A stretch of 18,196 nt of DNA from Basidiobolus heterosporus B8920. Taxonomy: Eukaryota > Basidiobolomycota > Basidiobolomycetes > Basidiobolales > Basidiobolaceae. The stretch lies in contig JNET01032829.1 of NCBI GenBank assembly GCA_000697455.1, positions 1-18,196 on the forward strand. The letters are read 5' to 3'. The notes below the pieces were generated by a model. The model saw only the letters and a list, made by a program, of their open reading frames with translations. It searched no databases and had not been told where the DNA came from. Both the position numbers and the translations under genes were made by a program. Of the stretch, positions 1 to 10,126 are shown piece by piece. Position 1 is the first letter of the stretch. Each line of letters begins with the position of its first letter.

Positions 1-132
1 CTACTCTACATGACTGAAAGACAAGTCTATCTTGGTGAGGAAACATCAACATCGTCAGCTGTTCAAATTCATAGAAATATGTATATTCTGAGGCGGATTT
101 GGATAAATAATAAAACAATGGACTTGGTTAGG

Positions 133-3100
133 TTACGCTTTTCCAGTGTACTTGTGATATTGTAGATAGTCACTGTAGAGACTCTTGAATAACGATTTCC
201 CAGTGAGATCTAGGGTCACCATCACCATATCCCTCTCATGTTCGCCACACAAATCAAGTAGAGCGTACAGTCCAGGTATAATAGCATTTCTGATCGATAG
301 CTTGGAGATGGACGCGGTTGGGTTGGTTTGGATACTCAAATATTCAGCAATTAAGTAGGGTGCGTGCTTTCCAAATGCTTTCAAGAACGTGGAGGTGGAT
401 GGTTTTCCTGCTTGATTGGTTGGTCTAGTACATAAGGTTGTAATCAATCTGGCGAAGTTTTGTGCAGTTAAATCGGAGAGTGGCGCAAATGTGGTGATAA
501 CGGAGAATGGCTTGGTTTTCCCGTAGGTGGTTTGGGATTGAGATTTGGATTTGGATTGTTGTCGACGTGAGACAGTCTGATGCTCAGTCACGAAACAGTA
601 AAACAATGGCCCTAAAACGCTCGTTAGGTTGGGGAAAATCTCACTGAGCTGATCTCGTCGGGATTTGACCAAACTGAGGAGCACGTGGTAGATTCCATCA
701 AATATTTGGTTTGCCTTGGTCTCGTCCAATGCCTCGCGCAGTCTGTTAATGAGCGTGGGGGAGCCAAGTTGGTTCAGGCAATCAAGCACGCCAACCAAGT
801 CGCTGGTACGATATTCCATTGTCTAGTTAGAATCAATTGAAGCTGGTTGAGACATGGTGAGCATATATGGATATTAGATCGGGTTGGACTTACTATATCT
901 GAGCACAAATTCTTTAGTAAAGTTAACGCCTCGAGGATCAGCTCAATCGAGTTGGTGCATTGTAGCAAGAGAATCAATTTGCCGATCAAGCGTGGGATGT
1001 ACCGTTTGAAGTAGCGTTTTTGGCCTGTTGGGTAAAGTCTTTAGTGATCATCTCTTGGAAAGGTGTTATTCTTTGCTGCTTACTGTGATCGACTGAAGTA
1101 AAGATGGCGTTGATGGTATTCAGTATGACTGCGGGCTCGTTGACCTTATGAGTGAAGTTCTGGTCAGGAGCTGAGCAGAGGATGTCAATTCTACTTAGAT
1201 AGGTTTCTAGCAGTTTCGCTGTGTACTCGCGTGGCGATTTGGAGATCAATTTGGTGAAGCTTTCGGTTAGTTTCTGCGTGATTTCTAGTTGAAAGGTAGG
1301 GAGTGTTAGTCTGTCTCTTTATAGGGATTTCAGAGAAATGTCTGGACTATGCGTACCTTTATCGTGTGTCGTTTCTTTCAGTGTGACTAGTAAGGTTGTA
1401 ATTGATGTGACCGTGTCCGAGGATACATCAGGCTCCAGGTCGAACACAATTCCACAAAATCCTCCAAGAAAATGAGTAACAACCTGAAGGAATTGTAGGC
1501 GCATTGTGGAATCAGCTGCTTGCTCATCGACGAGCATTCTGTTGACAACCAAGGAAAGACTTCTAACGATAGAGATCAAAGGGAATAGTTTTTTGCTTTG
1601 TTCGTTGCCAGTTGTGACGGCCACTCGTTGATACCTCAGGAGTCCCCAGAAAAGGTAGATCAAATATTCCGCATTTACTATTGGTCTCATCAGCTCGTTG
1701 ATGTCCGTACCTGTGCCCGTGCTCAACAGGCTATTTAATTCAGAGTTGAGTTTGACAAGCGCCGGATGGATGGCCTCCTCTAGTCGAAGAGTGAATGTGT
1801 GAAGGAATTGAAGTGGAGTGCTGGGCTGTGCACTCTTAGCGTAATGCGACTCGATGTATTCTGTATAACAACAAGCAAAGTTATACAAATATAAAGTTTC
1901 GGCATTTCCGATAACTGCAACCTTTTCTGAGAATTGGCTCATCACACTCACTGCATCCTCGAGATAGGCCACTGACTTCTCTGCAGTCTCTGTGTTCGTT
2001 AGCAAAGTAAATACTCTGTTGAGACATAATTTTTGAATGGTCGAGGTGGCTCTTTTGACTCCCTCGCTGATGGTCTTGGATTGAGCGGAGCAAGTGACGG
2101 TAGAAAGAAGGTAATTCAAGAATTGGAAGTCTTGTAAAATAATCGAACCGTCAATATGGAATGCGAGTAGTTTCTCCATTAAAACCCTGGTAGCAAGAGG
2201 CCCGTATAGGAGCGAGTCATCAAGGTTCTCAGTAGAGGTAAGCAGTTTGTCAACGTACAATGAGGCCAGAATTATCTTGTCTCTATCGTGTTTGTCGAAG
2301 TATTCACAGGGAAATAGGTTCAGCATCTCAATAAGTCGGATGTATTCACTCATATGTATCAAAGAAGTGGCTTCAATTGAGCCCTGCTTTACAAGCACTG
2401 TAGTGAATTGCTTGATAACCAAGGCATTCTTCTCATTCCCAACAATCTCAACGTACTGGTCGCCATAATCTTGACGTAGCTTGACTTGGAGAATCTCCAA
2501 GAAAACCTCCAAAAAGCTCTCTTTCACCGGGATCAATTCAAAGAATTGTGCATTGTTCAGCAATTTCACTGTAATGCTTCTAAATCCAAATCCTACTCCG
2601 TCGCTGTTAAGCTCAGCAGCTGGTGATACATAGCTCTTGATCAGGATTGCAAGAAGTTTTCTCAGCTGATCCTTAGAAGCGTATCTACCAACCACTTCGA
2701 AGCAGTCACCAACCAACCTTTTGTAGTAAGCGACTGGAAGATTATCACAAGTGAGATGCGTGAGGCTACCATCCCAAATGGAATTCAATGAAGCTGCTTC
2801 CAAATGGCTGGCATTAATTGCTTTGGCAATCAATCCCTCACAAATAGTGGTTAGCTCAGACCCAGTGAGATCTCCCGGAGAAGAAGCCAAGCGCTCAACG
2901 TGCTGGAGAAGCAACACACACTACAAAACACAGTTAGTAACAAGTATGGGCCAAGTATCCAACCAGAAGCAATTTACCAAGAACAGTTGGACTCTAGGCT
3001 CTTTCACACACTTGGATTCAAGCGAATCAACAACCTCGAGAATCCATTCTGTAGACGAATGTTCAGCCCAATAGGCCATTGATACGTCACAAATGGATTG

Positions 3101-5218
3101 ATGAAGGAACAGTGCTGGGTACAAGTAACTGCCCAAAAACTGGCTGTCTGACTCCGAGCGGGATTTGAATGCGTTCAGTGTAGGCAAAACAAAATCTTGG
3201 AAGATTCTGGTGAATCCTGGCTCTAGTTTCTTCCTAGCCATATTATCGCTTTTCACTCCCTTGAGGAACCTGCTCATTAGGATTCCAAGGGGTTCGACTG
3301 ATTGATTGTATCCAATGCTAAGACTAGTCTCATCACTAGTTTTTCTCTTTTTGGTCGGTGCTTCAGAGATCACATGCTCAGCAAGCTCGGAAGAGAAAAG
3401 GGACAATATCTCTTGGTGCTGAGCATTGGGCAAGGTGGTAACGGAGTGAGTGAATTCTTCCAGAAGAAGGTTAGAGAAGATGGGTCGATCCAAAATACCA
3501 TTCAAGTCCTCGACTTCTCTCAAAGCCTTGAATAGTCCAGTAACATAGGAGTCGAATTGCCGAGATTTGGCATAGGTGATCATCAAGTTCTTAACAAATC
3601 CTTCACAGTTTTCGAATGAGCCTTCTAGGGGATTTAATGCCAACTTCCAGATATCCTCTAGATGCTTCTCAATGATTCGGTTGTCTAGCTGTAAAAGGAT
3701 ATCGCAGGACTTGAACAGACCCGTTTGGAGGGTCTCGGATTCTGGTTGCAACTTGTACATCTGAAGGAAGTTTTCCATTGATCGCTGCAACATTTCGTAT
3801 TGTTGAACCGAGATCTTATCGTTGGTCAAGTGGTACACGTTGTGCTTTAGTAGTAAGCTTAGTAAGTTGTTTAAAACATCTTGGGTCTCTCCCGTTCCCC
3901 GTGTGGCCAAAGATTCCCCAGGTTGGACCGAGTCCAAGTACGACTTCTCCACAAGCTTGTAAAACTCTAGAAAGAATGCAAACTCCATGGTTCTAACCAC
4001 CTCAGTCAAGCTGCTGTTATCTTTGGACGACGAGCTAGTGGAAGTAAGAGACTTTTGTTTACGCCTGCAGTTTTCAATGAAATAGCTGAAGAGAACAGGG
4101 AAGGAACGATAAACTAAGAGCATGGATTAGGGATTGGGGATGTGGCCTACTACAGATGACTTTTCTGAACAGAAACTTACCGTAAAGTATGTCTGATGCT
4201 GGCTTGTTTTTAATCAAGGTATGGATTTGGTCGAACAACTGTTTTTGGTAACTTTGGATTCCTCGATTTGCTTTCTCTGAATTCTTGGATGGATCGTAGG
4301 GGAGAATCGTCGAGTAATCCATAATATAGTCTAAGTGAAAGAGACTAAATCTTAACAGTGCCGTGATATTGTTGTACAGTTCTAGGTAGTCTCCCTCAGT
4401 CCGATTCTGAGTAATATCAAGCACTTGCAACAAGGGAGAGAACAATTTGCCCGTAACAATAGTAAACACCTGATCATGAAGATGGTTGGTCAACTGTGTA
4501 ACTGAAAGTAGGAGTAAGATTACCGTTTACCTTGCGTTGGTTAGCACTTGCCGTCATATTTTTACATACGAAAGCAGTGAGTACGTTTCCGAGCTTCAAA
4601 AATGTCTCCAATATTTCAGTACTATGATCGGCATGATAAACATGGACCAGGCCACTTAAACAAACTTGGAGCAAAGAGCTGAGTTGTTCCAATGTAGGTT
4701 TAAAACTATCTACAAGCTCGGTGCCCACCAATAGAGTGAAAACTTCGAATATCTCGAACACTAGCGAAGGATCGTTTCCTCTTTCCGCTACACCCAAAGA
4801 GCTCACAAAGAGCGGAATGAAAGGGGATTTGAGGATTATTGCTGGATTGACTAGATTCAAACCACCAGGGATTCCCACCGAATGGGCAAATGAGGTCTTC
4901 AGGACTTCTCTTAAAAACGACCAATATCCAACGTTGTTAAGTGGCGCGTTCGGTCTGTGTGGTATATTAATATTTAGTTCTAGTAAGGTACAAGCAAAAT
5001 TTCCAAGTCGGAAATACGTACGTGGAATTCTTTCCTGCGGATTTTGCCATGATGTTTAAACACCATTCTAAAAAAAACTCATTCTTGTGTGGGAAAACTA
5101 CGTTGGTAGACCAAGCTGCATTGGCCAAACTCAACTTCTCTTCATACGAGTTGGTAGTTGATCTCAAAGAACGGGTAATTGCCTCGCAAGAAGTTGAATC
5201 CTCCATCAAGGTGGACAT
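133..5218 (-). CDS. URB2: Urb2/Npa2-family nucleolar ribosome-biogenesis protein, 8 exons, about 1551 aa
   Basis: Spliced model, read on the minus strand: exons 5218-5022, 4954-4531, 4493-4181, 4113-2978, 2920-1357, 1284-1084, 1024-894 and 822-133. The introns are 67, 37, 67, 57, 72, 59 and 71 nt; all are GT-AG and all keep frame (4656 nt in total). The start is the first in-frame ATG after a TAA 6 nt upstream. The last about 229 residues are the conserved Urb2 C-terminal domain, with the signatures HAPYLIAEYLSIQ, IPGLYALLDLCGEHERDMVM and a YLQYHKYTGK end. The rest is helical and weakly conserved, as is usual for the family. Known role (family): Urb2 acts in the nucleolus on the earliest pre-60S particles with Urb1/Npa1, Dbp6, Nop8 and Rsa3. 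Length fits the large fungal and animal members. The C-terminal assignment is firm; the exact ends of the short 37-nt intron are the least certain part of the model. Confidence 0.9.
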
Positions 5219-5492
5219 GATTTATGGAGTTTCCGAAAGTGAACTCTATCAAGTGGCCGAAGTCAACTTGCCTCGTTAATTTAATAATATGTTTGTTCAT
5301 CGATCACTTTTCCACCATTTAGATGATTTTTTTTTCTTTCAAAAAATTATTCCTGTCCACAATGAATGTTAATTTGGATTTATTTCAGTATTATTTCATT
5401 GGGCATTTAAACTATTTCGACTTTTAGCCAGGTGCATTTTATACATTTCCTAGTGTCAGTGTCACCAACGGGATGAACAGACTCTAGGTCAT
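5219..5492. other. URB2 upstream / PEBP gene downstream spacer
   Basis: Both flanking genes run on the minus strand, so this 274-nt AT-rich gap holds the 3' end of the PEBP gene and the promoter of URB2. It contains an oligo-T run at about 5329-5337 (A-run on the transcribed strand) and no recognisable TATA box close to the URB2 start. The PEBP stop codon itself overlaps an AATAAA-type hexamer on the minus strand, a possible poly(A) signal. Confidence 0.4.
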
Positions 5493-6073
5493 TTATTTTT
5501 TCTCCTTGTTCTCGGCTTCGAAGTAATTTGCGGCAATCAAGGTCAAATTATGTTTGCTAACAAAATCGCTAGTCTTGAAGTTACTACGTTGGCTAGGATC
5601 CTCGGGAAGCTTTTGATAATCAATGGTGCTATTTTGTTTGTAAAGCATGAAAATATAGCGATGGTACCCGGTACCTGGTGGTGGTGCAGGTCCAAAGTAG
5701 CTGGTGACACTGGTGGCCTTGGAAAGGTCGTTACCAGAAATGTTTCCAACTACCCAATGTCTCCATTCACCCAGAGATGGGTCTTTACGGGTGGGAGCAT
5801 CAGGGTCAGACATTATCAAAGTATACTTCTCATCACCCTTGGCGTCAATATGGACCTCAGGTTGCTTTTGAGTTTCTTCGACCGATAACTCTTCTCCGAG
5901 GTTTACGGCTTTTCCACCAGGATAGGTGACCTTAAGTAAGGTGGCGTTGGCGGTATCTTTGAGCACTAGAATTCATAAAACATAAGAAAATCACCTCAAC
6001 CAGCGGATAATGAATTTGACATACCATCAGGGATGATACCAGCTTTCGTGAAGGCTTGCTTGATACTTTGCAT
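5493..6073 (-). CDS. Phosphatidylethanolamine-binding protein (PEBP/RKIP family), 173 aa
   Basis: Two exons, 6073-6025 and 5965-5493, separated by a 59-nt GT-AG intron (5966-6024) after the first base of codon 17. The protein has both PEBP hallmarks: the anion-pocket block SDPDAPTRKDP with GEWRHWVVGN (about residues 69-91, with Asp70, Asp72 and His86) and the GTGYHRYIF block (about 114-122, His118). No signal peptide or membrane segment is visible, so it should be cytosolic. At 173 aa it is the size of animal, plant and bacterial PEBPs and shorter than yeast Tfs1 (about 219 aa). Family roles include lipid and nucleotide binding, inhibition of serine carboxypeptidase Y (Tfs1) and control of kinase signalling (RKIP). 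Which applies here cannot be read from sequence. A TATA box lies 58 nt upstream of the start. Confidence 0.93.
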
Positions 6074-6579
6074 TGTAAGAAATATTGATATCAGAGGGAG
6101 TTGCTGTTGTAAGCACACCAAGATTCGTAGATTTATACTGTTCATCAATGCTTCGAGGCATTAGAGAGACGTCAGCAGATGTCACTGTTAGACAACGGTT
6201 ACCAATCAGTAACTGGCGTTTGATGGTTTATTAATCATCAGAATTCCTATAAACCATCCCATTTTCAAGTCTAGGTGTTTATTACCCATTAAGTATCGAT
6301 AAGAATTCGAATTAGATAATTTTATTGAAGTTAGACTCCAATGCGTACTAAAATACAGGTTGTTCTTAAGAAAAGGAGTCTAGATACCCATGGTACCAGG
6401 AATAAGTAGGGTGAAGGTAATAAGAGGCTGGGCTCTGGGTTGGGGCTGGATGTAAAGATGAAGTTAGATATTACATAAGGGTTGGGTTGGAAATATATTG
6501 TAAACAGAGCCAATAGAATTCAAACAATCAAGATATCATGTGAATCAGTGGTCAATTAGGCGTTCGATAATACGCACCG
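6074..6579. other. Intergenic: PEBP promoter and LCB1 3' region
   Basis: About 500 nt between two minus-strand genes. The left part is the PEBP promoter. The right part (about 6330-6579) is the LCB1 3' side and is G-rich on the plus strand near 6425-6450. A 60-codon open frame at 6331-6513 has no recognisable features and I do not regard it as a gene. Confidence 0.4.
6131..6137 (-). promoter_or_regulatory. TATA box of the PEBP gene
   Basis: TATAAAT on the minus strand, 58 nt upstream of the ATG at 6073. A similar element sits at a similar distance ahead of five other genes in this window, which supports a real core promoter. Further upstream are a GACGTCA sequence (about 6168-6174, CRE/ATF-like half palindrome) and a CCAAT sequence flanked by GTTAC/GTAAC inverted arms at about 6199-6214; these are motif matches only. 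Confidence 0.5.
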
Positions 6580-8699
6580 TCATTTGTATTTCCCAAGAGC
6601 CTTGTGAAATGCCGCTTTAATCGAGTAAGCGGCCTTTTCAATCTCTCGTTTGGTGTGTGCGGCAGAGATGCAGATTCTAATGCTTGGCTGGGGCAGGAAT
6701 AACTCTTGGTCAGAGACGTACATGGCGCAGGTGATGAGAAATCCATCACGGTTAACCTGAAACGATGTTAGCAATTAATTAATACTGATGATATCATTGA
6801 AGAGACACTCACTTCACGAACAATCTCTTGCAGTTTTGTTTCTTGAGCCTGACGTGACATATCGAGTTTGTCTACCACATCCTTGTGAATCCTAATGTGC
6901 AGAATTGGTGAGGCGACGGACGTTTCACCAAGGGACATAGTAGGGATTGTGCTGATGATGGATTTGAATGTATCGATGTTGGCTCGCAACGAGGTCAAAA
7001 CCTGACTTTGTTTTTGCAAAATACTCAGTCCTTCCCGAGCACATACTGCCAGAATCGCCGGCAATGAGGCTGAGAATGTGTAGGCCAAGCCAGACAACCG
7101 TTGATGATCAATGATCTCCTTGCTGCCGGCACAGAAGCCCCCAGAGGAGGTGAGAGCATGACACATAGAACCTACGAGTAAGTCGATATCCTCGATCTAT
7201 GAATCATGTTTAGTTTAAGAATGGTTCACCGATGGTCAAGAAAACACATACCGGAACTCCAAAATGCTCAGTGATACCAGCACCCCGTTTACCGAAAACC
7301 CCAAATGATAGGCTTTCATCCAAAATAATTCGGAATTTGTATTTATGCTTGAGCTCAACCTTGAGATACGTTAGCAATGTAGTTTGATGCAGGCTATTGA
7401 CGGCGACACAACTTACCAATTTTTTGAGTGGAACAATGTCGCCATAGTTCAAGGAAAGACCTTCGGTGACAATGAATCGACGGGTAAGTGGTCGCTTTTC
7501 CTAGTAGTTTTCAAATATTGTCCGAGATTAGTACAGGATAATGAGAAAAAGGAAAGGTGGCGATAAAAACTTACGATTGCATCTTCGCGAAGAATGTTCT
7601 CTAGAACTCGTTCTAGATCGTTCATATCGTTGTGTTTAAAATAACGAACTCTACTACGTGATATTTGAATCCCTTTCTGGATAGCGAAATTCACTCCCTC
7701 ATCACTAAACGAACTGTGATGAGAAATTTGCTCACAAATAATTGTTTCTTTATGGTAACCTTACCATACAATCATATCACCGCGCTTGGCATATGCTGGA
7801 ATTACGCTCGATATAGTAGAAAATCCTTGAGAGTAGATGATAGCATCCTCTGTACCCAAAAAGTTTGCGATGTCTCTTTCCAGCAACTTGTGTACATCTA
7901 TTTTATGCATTAAGTTGATGTTCGATATATAAAGTGACTAGTGTAAAACTACCTAAGGTCCCATAGAAACCCGGGGGACCGCAAGAACCAACACCATATT
8001 TACGAAGTGTACGAACTGCTTCAGTCTATATCCAAGAGATTAGAGTTATGCGCAAGTGATTGAGATACAAAAGTGTCTGTATATATACTTTTAGTGTTTC
8101 GTTACCCAAGAAGCCCAAAAAATTGAAGGCAGCTAGGTTCACTAACGTTTTTCCGTTGCGCATCTTTTGTCGAGTACCCGGAGGTCTATAATTATCAATG
8201 AAGATAAATACTCAAAGACTTTACTATAAACCTATTACTTTATATGCTTACCCCACAGTAATCGGAACATTATCTAACACTTCTCGATCAGAAGTACTCA
8301 AAGTGGGAACCAAAGGCTCTGGCTGCCATACATCAACTAATTCGTCAACTTCCTAGAAGCGAGAGATGTTAGCTATGGGAATTCAAGCTTGGTACTAGTA
8401 CTACTGCGAGAGACTGGATTACAAGACGCAGATGACTTTTCTTCAAAAGTTACCTCTTCGGTTAATTGAACATCGTTGTTTTCGATGTTGTATTTTTTTG
8501 AAAGTAAATATTTTAAAGCAAAGAAGACCAAGAATAGCTCTAGTAATACTCGAACTGGATCATTTTGATAGGAGTTTTTGATGTATCGTAATAGAAAAGA
8601 AGAACCCGGAAGGTAATGATATATTTGATGTAGATTAGAGCATGTGCTGTTGAATAGACCACAAGTTGGTTCCAATTGAAGATTGGGTAGATTCACCAT
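6580..8699 (-). CDS. LCB1: Serine palmitoyltransferase subunit 1 (LCB1/SPTLC1), 10 exons, 510 aa
   Basis: Exons on the minus strand: 8699-8454, 8352-8252, 8185-8089, 8025-7953, 7897-7765, 7704-7575, 7500-7417, 7359-7252, 7196-6813 and 6756-6580. Introns are 101, 66, 63, 55, 60, 74, 57, 55 and 56 nt, all GT-AG; total 1533 nt. The product is the non-catalytic subunit of the ER enzyme that condenses serine with palmitoyl-CoA, the first committed step of sphingolipid synthesis. A single N-terminal membrane helix lies at about residues 50-66. It is followed by an aminotransferase fold II domain with [11 protein letters not shown] (Cys163 corresponds to human SPTLC1 Cys133, the neuropathy site), [25 protein letters not shown] and [15 protein letters not shown]. 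The PLP-binding lysine of the LCB2 partner is absent from the GGFCAG region, as expected for LCB1. Length is typical of fungal LCB1. Confidence 0.95.
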
Positions 8700-9198
8700 G
8701 TTGTGTGGAGGTGGCTATTATGAAATAAAATAATTTTACTAAACCAAGGTGAGCAAATGTCTAGAGTTCAGTTTATACAAAATCGAAATGCCAAGACCGG
8801 ATGTACATATTTCACAAGAGGGATGAATATATAATAGATCATCAAGAAAGGAAATTCCATTAGCTAGTATTTCACGTGTATCCAAATCACCAAAACTATC
8901 GTAATTTGGATGTTTTGTGCCCACCTACCTCTGTGTCCGTTACATCAATTCAGCTGATTTTTCGGGGCAATCAAATAGAATACAGTGAGGTCATGGATGG
9001 GACTTTTTTGGTTAACCGAGAAACCTTGTATAAGTAGCACACTAAGTAACCTCAGATAAAAGAGCGATTTCCTAAACGACATCTGGAAAAACAATAATTA
9101 AGAGGATGTTTCCATACAGAATAATCCATCCATACTCAGAATTAAGTATAATTAATGAGCTATCATATGATTGATCTATGAAAGGAAAGGCAGCAGGC

Positions 9199-9240
9199 CA
9201 GTATTTCCTGATATTCCTGCGATATTCCTGCGATATTCCT
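9199..9240. repeat. 11-bp tandem repeat, about 3.8 units
   Basis: The unit GATATTCCTGC occurs at 9210 and 9221, in truncated form at 9232, and in degenerate form at 9199 (CAGTATTTCCT). The 11-bp period puts the ATTCCT cores on the same face of the DNA helix. It lies about 400-450 nt upstream of the C2 gene start. Confidence 0.85.
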
Positions 9241-9495
9241 CATCAAGAATGACTGGATTCTAGAGAGTTCTATTCTCATGATCCATACCAATTTCACAGG
9301 AAAATATGCCGAATATTGGCTGAGCGTTAGTCGAGGTTTGTCTATAATAACTCTAAAACATGGGCAAAGTGTATGACTAGTTCGTGGAAAAAACTAAATA
9401 CAATTCAGGTTTACCTAAAATATGGGAAATATTTATGTGGTATAATGAATATAAATCAGGAATTCAGGAATTCGAAAGGCTGGGAGTGGATGCAG

Positions 9496-9564
9496 ATTGC
9501 TTGCTCAATAAACTCAAACTTGGCTTAATTGCTTGTTTAATGTACTCAAACATGGTTTAATTGC
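9496..9564. repeat. 32-bp imperfect tandem duplication, about 2.2 units
   Basis: The stretch beginning ATTGCTTG at 9496 is repeated at 9528 with a 32-bp period. The core at 9512-9532 (ACTCAAACTTGGCTTAATTGC in the first copy) matches 9544-9564 at 19 of 21 positions. It ends 81 nt before the C2 gene start codon and so lies in its proximal promoter. Confidence 0.85.
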
Positions 9565-9600
9565 AGAATCACATAGTGTTTATTCCGAGAAATCCAAGTC

Positions 9601-9609
9601 TTTATAAAC
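9601..9609 (+). promoter_or_regulatory. TATA box of the C2-domain gene
   Basis: TTTATAAAC lies about 43 nt upstream of the ATG at 9646, implying a very short 5' leader. Confidence 0.55.
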
Positions 9610-9620
9610 GGTATATTTCG

Positions 9621-9636
9621 TTGTTGAATTCAACAA
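9621..9636. promoter_or_regulatory. 16-bp perfect palindrome in the leader of the C2 gene
   Basis: TTGTTGAATTCAACAA reads the same on both strands and sits between the TATA box and the start codon, ending 9 nt before the ATG. It could be a dimeric protein-binding site or a small hairpin in the mRNA leader. The palindrome is certain; any function is inferred. Confidence 0.45.
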
Positions 9637-9645
9637 TCTTCCAAA

Positions 9646-10017
9646 ATGCCCATTCAAGTAACCGTCATCGAAGGCCGCAACCTCAAGAACAACGATCTAT
9701 TTGACAAAATTGATCCAATCTTCAAGATTTTCACAGGACGTGGAATTACTTCCAGTGAAAAGACTTCTGCACGCCATAACGAAACTAACCCAGTCTACAA
9801 TGAAACATTCACATTAAAGTTCGATGATCATCACAGAGACCTCCATGTCGAGTTACTTGACCGTGAGATGTTTGGTATGGATACCGACAAAGTGGGCGCA
9901 TGCATCGTCTCTTTACAAGAAGTTGCACAGCGTGGATGGATCGAAGGATGGTGGGTACTGACAAGTAAGAAAGGAAAGTCTGTGGGTGAAGTACATCTTC
10001 GTATCTGCATGTGCTGA
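9646..10017 (+). CDS. Small single-C2-domain protein, 123 aa
   Basis: One uninterrupted frame that is almost entirely one C2 domain, the beta-sandwich that binds membrane phospholipids, often with calcium. The start gives the expected first strand (IQVTVIEGRNL). The first calcium loop is NNDLFDKIDP (Asp17, Asp23), NPVYNETF (48-55) is the standard middle motif, and the second loop is LLDREMFGMDTDKVG (Asp72, Glu74, Asp79, Asp81). The second loop has Glu in place of the second Asp and one extra residue before the Gly compared with the common D-x-D-x4-D-D-x2-G pattern. Calcium binding is therefore plausible but may be altered. There is no signal peptide, membrane segment or second domain. It resembles stand-alone C2 proteins of plants and fungi in size and build; its specific role is unknown. 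Confidence 0.9.
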   Translation: MPIQVTVIEGRNLKNNDLFDKIDPIFKIFTGRGITSSEKTSARHNETNPVYNETFTLKFDDHHRDLHVELLDREMFGMDTDKVGACIVSLQEVAQRGWIEGWWVLTSKKGKSVGEVHLRICMC

Positions 10018-10092
10018 GTGAATTCATTTGTAACTGTATGCATTGAACGCATCTACCAAACGAGCCCACTGAATATACTCATGTATAGCTTC

Positions 10093-10126
10093 ACCCTGAA
10101 CCCGAACCCTGAACCCGAACCCTGAA
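10093..10126. repeat. 13-bp tandem repeat of alternating ACCCTGA and ACCCGA
   Basis: Five CCC runs separated by 3-4 nt (10094-10122) make a strict 13-bp period with about 2.6 copies. On the minus strand this is GGGTTC/GGGTTCA, which fits a G-quadruplex motif and resembles a telomere-repeat variant. It starts 76 nt after the stop codon of the C2 gene, so it may lie in its 3' untranslated region or terminator. Confidence 0.9.

Larger units (their letters stand above)
8700..9645. other. Divergent intergenic region between LCB1 and the C2 gene
   Basis: About 950 nt separating divergently transcribed genes, so it carries both promoters. I see no recognisable protein. A 61-codon frame on the minus strand (8739-8924) matches nothing I know. 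The right half is AT-rich and holds two short tandem arrays (9199-9240 and 9496-9564), a doubled CAGGAATT (9457-9472), a TATA box and a palindrome, all listed separately. Confidence 0.5.

Noticed and set aside
1-165. Plus-strand frame open from the left window edge (about 54 codons) ending inside the URB2 terminal exon
   Set aside because: Too short, no recognisable features, and it overlaps a firmly supported gene end; could be the tail of a convergent gene but cannot be supported here.
5022-5279. 85-codon plus-strand frame
   Set aside because: Largely antisense to URB2 exon 1 and its donor site; no family resemblance.
6425-6452. Possible G-quadruplex in the LCB1 3' flank
   Set aside because: Only three runs of three or more G; the fourth run is GG, so it fails the strict pattern.
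8739-8924. 61-codon minus-strand frame upstream of LCB1
   Set aside because: No known motif, no TATA box, non-ATG start at the reported position; more likely part of the LCB1 promoter or leader. A donor-like GAG/GTAGGT near 8935 could mark a leader intron, but nothing else supports it.
9456-9476. Heat-shock element in GGAATTCAGGAATTCGAA
   Set aside because: Only one TTCnnGAA pair has the right spacing; the other GAA/TTC units abut directly.
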